Below, piece by piece: positions 1 to 7,937 of a DNA stretch of 64,000 nt. The stretch comes from Clostridia bacterium. GTDB lineage: Bacteria; Bacillota; Clostridia; Oscillospirales; Acutalibacteraceae. The number at the start of each line of letters is the position of its first letter. Position 1 is the stretch's first letter. Where the stretch lies: NCBI GenBank assembly GCA_900767025.1, contig CAAFXS010000045.1, positions 1 to 64,000 on the forward strand, read 5' to 3'. The notes beneath the pieces are model-generated. The model had not been told where the DNA came from and searched no databases. It was given only the letters and a program-made list of their open reading frames with translations. Position numbers and translations under genes: made by a program.

Positions 1-30
1 CTCTTTCCCTACACGACGCTCTTCCGATCT
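1..30 (+). other. Illumina TruSeq adapter remnant (artefact)
   Basis: The first 30 bases match, base for base, the 3' 30 bases of the standard Illumina TruSeq Read-1/P5 adapter (it ends in GCTCTTCCGATCT). From base 31 the sequence is an ordinary open addB reading frame. This is untrimmed adapter at a contig end, not part of the organism. Confidence 0.97.
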
Positions 31-2805
31 AAGAATAAAATTGTATTTATCGATGGCTTTAACGGCTTTGTTGCCCAGGAATATAAAATCCTTGAGCTGA
101 TTATAAAAGAAAGTGAAAGGGCGGTTATCACCCTCTGCACAGATGAACCCCACAGTGATGACAGCTTTAGCCTTTTCGGTTATGTTAATAACTCAGCATC
201 AATTATTTCAAGAATAGCCGTTAAAGCAGGCGTTGAAATAAAGGAAAAATTTTTAACTGAAAATCACAGAGCAGCTAACTCTGCAATGCTTGCAACCGAA
301 AAAAATATTTTCCGAAACGGCGAAGAAACTTATAACGCTGAAAACTGCGTGAGCATATATGCGGCTAAAAGCATCACAGACGAGTGCTCGCAGGCCGCAC
401 GACAAATTAGACAGCTTTTAAGAAACGGTGTGAAAGCAAAGGAAATTGCAGTTATAACCCGAGATATTGATAAATACAGAGGCGAGCTTTCGGTAATTTT
501 CAAGAAATACGAAATACCGTTTTTCAATGACGAACGCCAGCCTATTAAAAATCAGCCGTTGGTGCTTTTTATCGAATATCTTTTAAGATGCGTAAATTAT
601 TCCTTTAGGAGTGATGATATTTTAAGCCTTGCTAAAACAGGACTGACAAACATTCCCGACGAGGATATTAACGCACTTGAAAACTATATTTACATATGGA
701 ACATTAACGGACTTAAATGGACTAAGCCCTTTGAAAATTCCACAAAAGGCTTTACCGGCGAGCTTGACGAAAAGGATAAGCAGTCCCTTGAAAAAATCAA
801 CAAAACAAGAGAAGATCTGATTAAACCCCTTGAAATATTTAAAAAATCAGTTAAAGATGCAGAAATTACAGATTTGTGTTCTTCCATTTATCATACTCTT
901 ATAAAATTCGGTGTTGATGAAAAAATCAGAGAAAATGCAGTTTTCCTTACAAATCATAATAAAACCGCTCTGGCAGAGGAGCAGGGTAGGGTATGGGATT
1001 TAATAATGGAAATTCTCAATATGCTCACCCAAATATATGATAACGGCAAGGTTAATCTTAAAGAATTTGCAAAGGTATTTTCTCTTGTTGTTTCTGCCGA
1101 GGATTTAGGCACAGTACCTGCAGGAATTGATAATATTCAGTTTGGACAGGCCGACAGAATAAGGACAGATAATCCAAAGGCTGTTTTCATACTTGGTGCA
1201 AATGAGGGCGAATTTCCGCAAAGCGTCAGCGGTGCAGGTCTCCTTAGCGAAAGTGACAGACGAATTCTCCTTGAAAATGATTTTAAGCTGTATTCTTACG
1301 GTGAGATTTTAAATCTTCAGGAAAGATATTTTGCTTATATGGCCTGCAGTGCCCCAAGTGAGAATCTCTATGTTTCCTTTATTGGCGCTGACGGCAAGGA
1401 CGAAAGTGCATCGGAAATAGTTTCATCATTAAAAAGCCTGTTTAATCTCACTGTAAAATCAATCGGAGACATCAGTGATATTGAATTAGTTGAAACAAGG
1501 CAGAATTCCTTTGAACTGATGTGCGACAGGTATTTTTATAACACAACCTTTTATTCTTCACTTAAAGAGGTTTTCGGCAGTGACAGTCGTTTTGCTACCG
1601 TTCGTGATTTGGCCGAAAACAAAAAGACAGTGATTACAAAGCCGGAAACAGCAGTTAATCTTTTTGACAAAAATATGTATGTTTCTGCATCAAGGGTTGA
1701 GGATTTTTATAACTGCTCATTTAGGTATTTCTGCAAATTCGGCCTGAATGCAAGACCCAGAAGAAAAGCGGAAATTGACCCGATGCAAAGAGGAACACTT
1801 ATTCATTTTGTACTTGAAATGATACTTTCATCTGTGGGCAGTAAAGCCCTGTCACAGATGAATGAAAGTGAAATAAAACTACTTGTTGACAAGTACACAA
1901 ATGAATTTTTTGTTTCGGAAATGGGTGCCGCCTCCGGTTTAACCGCAAGATTTAATTATAACTATAAACGCCTTTCAAAGCTGATATACGGTGTTGTAAT
2001 TCACCTTGCAAAGGAGTTCTCCGAAAGTGATTTTGAGGCAAAGGCGTTTGAACTCGGCATCGACAGGGACGGTCAGGTTAAGCCTGAAATACTCAGGCTT
2101 GATGACGGCGGTACAATTCAGATAAGGGGCTCTATTGACCGAGTTGATACCTATGACAAGGACTGTCAGCGGTATGTTAGAGTTGTTGACTACAAATCAG
2201 GCAGTAAAAGCTTTAATTTGTCAGATATTATGTACGGTTTGAATTTACAGATGTTCATCTATCTGTTTTCACTTTGTTCAGACGGTAAAGCAGCTTTAAG
2301 CGGAATACCTGCCGGAGTTCTTTATATGCATTCGTCAAGAAATATTTTCAGCTTTGATTCCCGTAAATCAGCTATTAACGAAATTGACGGTGAGGAAAGC
2401 TCTTCGTTTAAAATGAAAGGTATTGTCCTTGACGACGGCAGCGGTGATATAGCCAGGGCAATGGAGCACAGTCTGGCAGGAAAATATATTCCTGTTAAAG
2501 AGAAGAAAGACGGAGAGCTAACAGGAAAGCTTGCAAGCCTTGAGGAGCTTGGAAAAATTCATAAAAAAATCAATTCATTGGTTACACAAATGGGTATGGA
2601 GCTTCACAACGGTAATGTTTCCCACAATCCGATACAAGACAAAAACCATAAAAACACTTGCGAATACTGCGATTATCAGGATGTTTGCTCAAACAGACGC
2701 AGTATAGAAAAAAGAATCCTTCCCGAATTGACCGAGGAAGAGGTTAAAGAAGAACTTAGTAAGGAGTTTGATGACAGTGCCCCAGTGGACACCGCAACAG
2801 AATAA
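31..2805 (+). CDS. addB: ATP-dependent helicase/nuclease subunit B (AddB), 5' truncated by contig end
   Basis: AddB is the second subunit of the AddAB double-strand-break end-processing enzyme. It has an inactivated helicase core and a C-terminal RecB-type nuclease, and it hands processed ends to RecA. The frame is open from base 31, where the adapter stops, so the ATG at 286 is internal: residues before it continue the AddB sequence. 924 codons are present and about 200 N-terminal residues are missing. Seen: the nuclease motif VVDYKSG (about residue 720 of the fragment) and four cysteines (about 562, 877, 880, 886) in the C...CxxCx5C pattern that holds the AddB 4Fe-4S cluster. The 3' end overlaps addA by about 35 bases, so the two are translationally linked. 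Confidence 0.95.
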   Translation, partial: KNKIVFIDGFNGFVAQEYKILELIIKESERAVITLCTDEPHSDDSFSLFGYVNNSASIISRIAVKAGVEIKEKFLTENHRAANSAMLATEKNIFRNGEETYNAENCVSIYAAKSITDECSQAARQIRQLLRNGVKAKEIAVITRDIDKYRGELSVIFKKYEIPFFNDERQPIKNQPLVLFIEYLLRCVNYSFRSDDILSLAKTGLTNIPDEDINALENYIYIWNINGLKWTKPFENSTKGFTGELDEKDKQSLEKINKTREDLIKPLEIFKKSVKDAEITDLCSSIYHTLIKFGVDEKIRENAVFLTNHNKTALAEEQGRVWDLIMEILNMLTQIYDNGKVNLKEFAKVFSLVVSAEDLGTVPAGIDNIQFGQADRIRTDNPKAVFILGANEGEFPQSVSGAGLLSESDRRILLENDFKLYSYGEILNLQERYFAYMACSAPSENLYVSFIGADGKDESASEIVSSLKSLFNLTVKSIGDISDIELVETRQNSFELMCDRYFYNTTFYSSLKEVFGSDSRFATVRDLAENKKTVITKPETAVNLFDKNMYVSASRVEDFYNCSFRYFCKFGLNARPRRKAEIDPMQRGTLIHFVLEMILSSVGSKALSQMNESEIKLLVDKYTNEFFVSEMGAASGLTARFNYNYKRLSKLIYGVVIHLAKEFSESDFEAKAFELGIDRDGQVKPEILRLDDGGTIQIRGSIDRVDTYDKDCQRYVRVVDYKSGSKSFNLSDIMYGLNLQMFIYLFSLCSDGKAALSGIPAGVLYMHSSRNIFSFDSRKSAINEIDGEESSSFKMKGIVLDDGSGDIARAMEHSLAGKYIPVKEKKDGELTGKLASLEELGKIHKKINSLVTQMGMELHNGNVSHNPIQDKNHKNTCEYCDYQDVCSNRRSIEKRILPELTEEEVKEELSKEFDDSAPVDTATE

Positions 2806-5800
2806 TGCAATTACTGCAAGAAACAGAAATATCCTTGTCAGTGCAGCCGCAGGTTCGGGCAAAACTGCAGTGCTTGTTGAAAGAGTAATAGGAATAATTA
2901 CCGACCCTGAAAATCCTGTGGATATTGATAAACTACTGATTGTTACATTTACAAATGCAGCCGCCGCCGAAATGAAAGCAAGAATATCCCGTTCACTTAC
3001 CGCTTTGATAAAAGAGCATCCGGGTGAACCGTTTTATAAAAAACAGCTTTCACTTTTACCCAGTGCAAATATTTGCACCATTGACTCATTTTGTTCGTCA
3101 ATAGTTAAGGAGCATTTTTATGACCTGTCAATTAGCAGGGATTTTTCTACCTTTGACGAAAGCGAGCTTCTGCTGCTTGAGGATAATGTAATAAGCAATG
3201 CTATTGACGACTTTTTTGAAAAGGGAGACAATGATTTCATTTCTCTTTTTGAGCACTTTACCTCGCCCGGAAATGAAAAGCCATTTATTACTGCGGTTAA
3301 ACGCCTTTTAAGATTTATTTATGCCCAGCCATTTCCGTATTTGTGGCTTGAAAAGGCTCTTGAAAATTACAATCCCGAAATTTCATTTAACAATTCGGTT
3401 TGGTTTAGTTATATTCAGGACGAAATTAAGTATCTTTCCTCCTATGCTCTTGAGCTTGCCGAAATGTGCAGGGAATATATAGATTTTAATGACGAAAAGC
3501 TAAACGAAAAATTCAGTGCAATGCTTGATGACGATATTTCGGAAATCAGCAGATTTACAGGGTTGAAGGATTTTTCATGGGATGAACTGATTAATCAGCG
3601 TCCTGCACAGTTTATGAGGATGCCCTCAAGCTCAAAGGCTGATAAATCACTTACCGCAAAGATTAAGGCTAACAGAGATATCTATAAATCAATCATCACA
3701 AAGGATATTCAAAGTCTTTTAATTTCAAACGAAGAAGAATACAAAAATGATATAAAAATCCTTTACAGGCGTTTTGATACCCTTATAAGATTTGTTAAAG
3801 AGGTTGACAAAGTGCTTATGGAGGAAAAAAGAGAAATTAACACCTACTCCTTTTCCGATATTGAGCATTTTGCAATCAGCCTTTTGTTTAGATTAAATGA
3901 AAACAATGAGGTAGAGCGGACACCTTTAGCCTCGGCACTTTCGGAAAATTATTACGAAATACTCGTGGATGAATATCAAGATACAAACGAGGCACAGGAT
4001 TTACTGTTTACATATCTTTCAAACGGTTCAAATCTTTTTACCGTCGGTGATATAAAGCAGAGTATTTACCGTTTCAGGCTTGCTATGCCTCATATTTTTA
4101 ACGAGAAAAAGAACAGATATTCTCATTATGACAAAAATGACTCCTCGGTAAATTCCAAAATTATTCTTGATAAGAATTTCAGGAGCAGAAGCGGTATTTG
4201 TTCATATGTAAACTTTACCTTTTCAAATCTAATGACAAGCCGACTGGGTGAGCTTGATTATAACGAAGAAGAATATTTGAATTGCGGTGCAAGCTACTGT
4301 GATACAGATATTCCATGTGCACAGCTTAAAATTCTTACAGGCATAAAGGGCGAAGAGTATGACAAGGCGGAGGCTCTTTATATTGCAAAAATAATCAAAA
4401 ATAAAGTTGAATCCGGTGAACTGATAACCGACGGCGGTGCCTTAAGACCTGTCAGGTACGGCGATTTTGCCATTCTTATGCGCAAGGTAAGAAATCATAT
4501 TGATACTTACAGCAAAGTTCTTACGGAGCAGGGGATACCTGTTATATGTGACAATTCATCAAACCTGTTCGAAAATAATGAAATAAGAATTTTGTTGTCT
4601 ATATTAAGAGTAATTGACAATCCCATCCAGGATGTTGCTCTTTTGTCGGCAATGATGTCACCTGTTTACGGCTTTACCGCAGACGAGCTTGCGGAATTAA
4701 GGATTAACTGCAGAAGCGGAAGTCTTTACAATGCCGTTCGGTCATCAAAAACAGAAAAGGCAATTGACTTTTTGCAGGAATTAAAAGATTTGAAAAAAAT
4801 CAGCGTCACTATGCCCGTTGCGGCTTTCATCAGGTATCTTGTGGAGGAAAAAGGGCTGATTGCCTGCTTCAATGCATTAGGAAACGGTGAACAAAGATAT
4901 CAAAATATTCTTAAGCTTGTTTCCTTTGCCGAAAAGTTTGACAGTGGTGTAAATGTGGGTCTTACTGCTTTTTTACGCTATATTGACAAAATAATGTCCT
5001 CTGACAAGGGTGTTGAATCAGCCTCCCTCAATCCTGCAGGCAATGACTGTGTAACGATTATGACTGTTCATCATTCCAAGGGTCTTGAATTTCCTATCTG
5101 TATATTTGCAGGAACATCACGGCAGTATAATAAGAAGGACCTTAATGACAGGCTTTTGCTTAACACGGCTTTAGGTATCGGACTTAAATGTCATGACGAG
5201 GAGGGAATGTATGAGTATAATCCTATTCCTTATGCAGTTATCAAAAGCAAAAACACTACTGAACTAATGAGTGAAAACCTCAGAGTTCTCTATGTAGCAA
5301 TGACAAGAGCTAAAGAGCAGTTCATTTCATTTGTAACTGTTGACAATCTTGAAAGCAAAATCAAAAAGCTTTCGGCTAATCTTGCAGGTGGAAGGATAAG
5401 TCCGTATTCCTGTAAAAAAGTAAATTCCGACGCGGATTTTCTCCTTATGTGCGCACTTATTCATAAGGACGGAAATGATTTGAGAGAGCTTTCGCCGGTT
5501 GATTTCATCGTTAATGACACGGATTTTGATATTTCTGTTGAAATTACAGACAGTATAGAGGTAAGTGAAAGTACAACTGAAATTGAATTTGTATCACCCG
5601 ATGAAAATGTCGTTGATGAAATTTTGAACAAGCTTTCATATTCCTACGAGAGACAGGAGCTAAGTGTTTTATCCTCAAAGCTTACGGCATCATCACTTGA
5701 CGATGCTGACAGGGGATTTGAGTATCTAACCTCGTCAAAGCCTGCCTTTATGAACAAAAGCGGTCTCACGCCTGCTCAAAGAGGTACTGCAATGCATACC

Positions 5801-6265
5801 TTTATGCAGTATTGCGACTATTCAAATTCAAAGGTTAATCTCGAAAATGAAATATCAAGGCTTATTGAATTAGGCTATCTTACTGACGAACAGGCTCAAA
5901 GCCTTGACAGACAAAAGCTTAATAATTTCTTTTTGGGTGCTCTTGCAGATGAAATCTTTGATGCCGACAAGGTTTACAGAGAAATAAAAATTTCCTCCTT
6001 TGTCAGCACTGCCGAGCTTTACGGCAGTAGGTTTGACGAGCAGGTGCTTGTTCAGGGTATTGCCGACTGCGTTATAGAAAAGGATGGTATGCTTACTCTT
6101 ATTGACTATAAAACAGACAATGTATCAAGTGAAGAGGAGCTGCTTGACAGGTATAAAAAACAGATAATGTTTTATAAAAATGCAGTTGAAAAAGCACTGG
6201 AAATGCCGGTAAAATCAGCTCTTCTATATTCCTTCAGCCTGGGAAAAAGCTGTTATTATAAATAA
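2771..6265 (+). CDS. addA: ATP-dependent helicase/nuclease subunit A (AddA)
   Basis: AddA is the UvrD-type helicase and nuclease subunit that unwinds and resects broken DNA ends together with AddB. Seen: Walker A GSGKT (residues 28-32), Walker B with DEYQDT (about 400), the helicase motif VLYVAMTRAK late in the motor, and the RecB-family nuclease motif LIDYKTDN (about 1112). Length, about 1164 residues, is normal. AAGGAG lies at 2761-2766. ATG at 2771 is chosen over TTG at 2768, which is only one base from that site; GTG at 2777 is also possible. The start is inside the end of addB. Confidence 0.96.
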   Translation: MTVPQWTPQQNNAITARNRNILVSAAAGSGKTAVLVERVIGIITDPENPVDIDKLLIVTFTNAAAAEMKARISRSLTALIKEHPGEPFYKKQLSLLPSANICTIDSFCSSIVKEHFYDLSISRDFSTFDESELLLLEDNVISNAIDDFFEKGDNDFISLFEHFTSPGNEKPFITAVKRLLRFIYAQPFPYLWLEKALENYNPEISFNNSVWFSYIQDEIKYLSSYALELAEMCREYIDFNDEKLNEKFSAMLDDDISEISRFTGLKDFSWDELINQRPAQFMRMPSSSKADKSLTAKIKANRDIYKSIITKDIQSLLISNEEEYKNDIKILYRRFDTLIRFVKEVDKVLMEEKREINTYSFSDIEHFAISLLFRLNENNEVERTPLASALSENYYEILVDEYQDTNEAQDLLFTYLSNGSNLFTVGDIKQSIYRFRLAMPHIFNEKKNRYSHYDKNDSSVNSKIILDKNFRSRSGICSYVNFTFSNLMTSRLGELDYNEEEYLNCGASYCDTDIPCAQLKILTGIKGEEYDKAEALYIAKIIKNKVESGELITDGGALRPVRYGDFAILMRKVRNHIDTYSKVLTEQGIPVICDNSSNLFENNEIRILLSILRVIDNPIQDVALLSAMMSPVYGFTADELAELRINCRSGSLYNAVRSSKTEKAIDFLQELKDLKKISVTMPVAAFIRYLVEEKGLIACFNALGNGEQRYQNILKLVSFAEKFDSGVNVGLTAFLRYIDKIMSSDKGVESASLNPAGNDCVTIMTVHHSKGLEFPICIFAGTSRQYNKKDLNDRLLLNTALGIGLKCHDEEGMYEYNPIPYAVIKSKNTTELMSENLRVLYVAMTRAKEQFISFVTVDNLESKIKKLSANLAGGRISPYSCKKVNSDADFLLMCALIHKDGNDLRELSPVDFIVNDTDFDISVEITDSIEVSESTTEIEFVSPDENVVDEILNKLSYSYERQELSVLSSKLTASSLDDADRGFEYLTSSKPAFMNKSGLTPAQRGTAMHTFMQYCDYSNSKVNLENEISRLIELGYLTDEQAQSLDRQKLNNFFLGALADEIFDADKVYREIKISSFVSTAELYGSRFDEQVLVQGIADCVIEKDGMLTLIDYKTDNVSSEEELLDRYKKQIMFYKNAVEKALEMPVKSALLYSFSLGKSCYYK

Positions 6266-6278
6266 TTAAAAAAAACAC

Positions 6279-6307
6279 TTGCATTTTGATGCTTCTTGTG
6301 TTAATAT
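6279..6307 (+). promoter_or_regulatory. sigma-A promoter of rpmE
   Basis: TTGCAT (6279-6284), a 17-base spacer, then TAATAT (6302-6307), lying between addA and rpmE. The same TTGCAT -35 with a 17-base spacer precedes rpmB and yajC. Confidence 0.75.
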
Positions 6308-6347
6308 ATCAAAGCATAATGACAATACTTGCAAAGAGGTGAAAAAA

Positions 6348-6551
6348 ATGAAAGACGGACTTCATCCAAATTATGATACCTGCACTGTTAAGTGTGCTTG
6401 CGGTAACACATTTGAAACAAAGAGCACTAAGAGCGAGTTAAAGGTTGACATCTGCTCAAAGTGTCATCCATTCTTCACCGGTAAGCAGAAGCTTGTTGAT
6501 ACCGGCGGACGAGTTGATAGATTTAACAAGAGATATGCTCGTAAAGGCTAA
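6348..6551 (+). CDS. rpmE: 50S ribosomal protein L31 (zinc-binding type)
   Basis: L31 sits on the large ribosomal subunit and bridges to the small one. The 67-residue product starts MKDGLHPNY and ends in the basic segment RFNKRYARKG. Cys16, Cys18, Cys36 and Cys39 form the zinc site, so this is the C+ form. ATG at 6348 is chosen over the longer open frame from 6279 because AGAGGTG at 6334-6340 is well placed and the family begins here; the longer frame would also read through the promoter. It has its own promoter and terminator, so it is a single-gene unit. Confidence 0.97.
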   Translation: MKDGLHPNYDTCTVKCACGNTFETKSTKSELKVDICSKCHPFFTGKQKLVDTGGRVDRFNKRYARKG

Positions 6552-6560
6552 TCAAGGATT

Positions 6561-6590
6561 AATGGCAACGCTTTGTTGCCATTATTTTTT
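6561..6590 (+). terminator. rpmE intrinsic terminator
   Basis: An 8-bp stem (AATGGCAA / TTGCCATT) with a 7-base loop, followed by ATTTTTT. Confidence 0.85.
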
Positions 6591-6604
6591 GTTACGGTGA
6601 AATT

Positions 6605-7225
6605 ATGAAGGAATACAGAACAGTAGAATTTGAAAGCAGTGACGAATTTGTTGAAAAGAAATCACGCTTTATCGGTTATGTAAAACCGGTTAAAACGCAA
6701 AAAGAGGCAACTGATTTCATTGCAGAAATTAAATCAAAGCATTGGGACGCAACACACAATGTTTCCGCCTATGTTTTAAAGGAAAACAATATACAGCGTT
6801 CAAGTGATGACGGCGAGCCCAGCGGTACGGCAGGCGTGCCTGTCCTTGATGTTCTGCTTAAAGAAAATCTTGTTGATGTTTGCGTGGTTGTTACCAGGTA
6901 TTTCGGCGGTATTCTTCTGGGTGCAGGCGGGCTTATTCGCGCTTATTCCCATGGTTCAAAAATCGCTGTGGAGGCGGGCAATATTATTACAATGGCACCC
7001 TGCAAAATTCTTGAGGCGTCGATTGATTACAGCTTTTATGACCGATTTAACATATTGCTTGGTGATATCGGTGCTAATGTGGAGAACAGCGAATTTGCCG
7101 ATAAAATTAAAATAACCTTCTGCTTAAAGGAAGAGCTTGTTACTGCGCTTCAGTCAAGATTAACAGAGCAAAGCAACGGGAAATATTTGCTCAAGGAAAT
7201 CGGAGAAAAATTTTCAAAGGTATAA
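6605..7225 (+). CDS. yigZ: YigZ/IMPACT family protein (UPF0029)
   Basis: 206 residues, the usual length for the bacterial YigZ/YvyE family. Seen: the family signature DDGEPSGTAG (about residues 68-77) and VVVTRYFGGILLGAGGL (about 97-113), then a C-terminal ferredoxin-like UPF0029 domain. The eukaryotic relative IMPACT modulates Gcn2; the bacterial role is not settled. GGTGAA precedes ATG 6605. The gene ends at a hairpin shared with the spoIIR translation start. Confidence 0.9.
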   Translation: MKEYRTVEFESSDEFVEKKSRFIGYVKPVKTQKEATDFIAEIKSKHWDATHNVSAYVLKENNIQRSSDDGEPSGTAGVPVLDVLLKENLVDVCVVVTRYFGGILLGAGGLIRAYSHGSKIAVEAGNIITMAPCKILEASIDYSFYDRFNILLGDIGANVENSEFADKIKITFCLKEELVTALQSRLTEQSNGKYLLKEIGEKFSKV

Positions 7226-7249
7226 AAATACCAAAACCTGCCAATCATT
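7220..7249 (+). promoter_or_regulatory. weak candidate sigma-F/G promoter of spoIIR
   Basis: GTATA (7220-7224), a 15-base spacer, then GCCAATCATT, loosely like a forespore -10. SpoIIR is made under sigma-F in Bacillus, which is why I looked. A start about 7 bases further on would fall in the loop of the hairpin below. The -10 match is poor. Confidence 0.3.
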
Positions 7250-7272
7250 CAACTGAAAGGCAGGTTTTTATT
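7233..7272 (+). terminator. yigZ terminator whose 3' arm carries the spoIIR Shine-Dalgarno
   Basis: A perfect 10-bp stem (AAAACCTGCC 7233-7242, GGCAGGTTTT 7259-7268) with a 16-base loop, then TATTTT. The GGCAGG of the 3' arm lies 8 bases before the TTG start of spoIIR, so in read-through RNA the hairpin would hide that site. Confidence 0.8.
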
Positions 7273-7857
7273 TTGAAAACATTTAAGATTTTTGTCCCTT
7301 TTTTTCTTGTATCGGTAATTATTTTTTCATCGTTATCATCATCTGTAAGTGCCGCAGAAAATATATCAGATAAGGTTTTAAGGCTCCATATTCTTGCGGC
7401 TTCCGACACGGCAGAGGACCAGGATATGAAGCTTAAATTGAAAAACTATTTTTTTGAAAATACCTCATCTCTGTTCATCGGTAAAACAGTTGAGGAAAAC
7501 ATAAAAATTGCAACAGACAACAGGGAATATATAGAAAATATCTGCAATGATTTTTTGAAAGAAAATAATTATAACAAAAAAGCAAAGGTAACCGTTACAA
7601 ACGAATTTTTCTCAACAAGGGTATATGATGATTTCACTCTACCGGCAGGTAATTACAACACTGTTAAAATAGAAATAGGGGAGGGTGAGGGTCATAACTG
7701 GTGGTGTATTGTTTTTCCGTCAGTATGCCTTTCAGCCTGTTCAAGCACCTTAAGCGAATATCTAACAGAAGAGGAAATGGAGCTTGTTCAAAGCGGCTAT
7801 ACTCCTAAATTCAAAATAATCGAAATAGTCGAAAAGATAAAAGACAGCCTTAATTAA
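7273..7857 (+). CDS. spoIIR: Stage II sporulation protein R (SpoIIR)
   Basis: SpoIIR is made in the forespore and exported to the intermembrane space, where it triggers SpoIIGA to process pro-sigma-E in the mother cell. Seen: an N-terminal signal or membrane segment (about residues 5-27), the family start NISDKVLRLHILAASDT, and the conserved GHNWWCIVFPSVC (about 137-149). 194 residues is normal. The start is TTG at 7273, placed just after the yigZ terminator. The TAA stop lies in the loop of the gene's own terminator. Confidence 0.93.
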   Translation: MKTFKIFVPFFLVSVIIFSSLSSSVSAAENISDKVLRLHILAASDTAEDQDMKLKLKNYFFENTSSLFIGKTVEENIKIATDNREYIENICNDFLKENNYNKKAKVTVTNEFFSTRVYDDFTLPAGNYNTVKIEIGEGEGHNWWCIVFPSVCLSACSSTLSEYLTEEEMELVQSGYTPKFKIIEIVEKIKDSLN

Positions 7858-7876
7858 GCTGTCTTTTATCTTTTTT
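7839..7876 (+). terminator. spoIIR intrinsic terminator
   Basis: A 10-bp stem (AAAAGACAGC / GCTGTCTTTT) around a 9-base loop that contains the spoIIR stop codon, then ATCTTTTTT. Confidence 0.85.
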
Positions 7877-7937
7877 ATTGTTGAAAAACTTACTGTTCTT
7901 TGATAAAATCAAATTAACGATAATTAGGGGGAAATTT

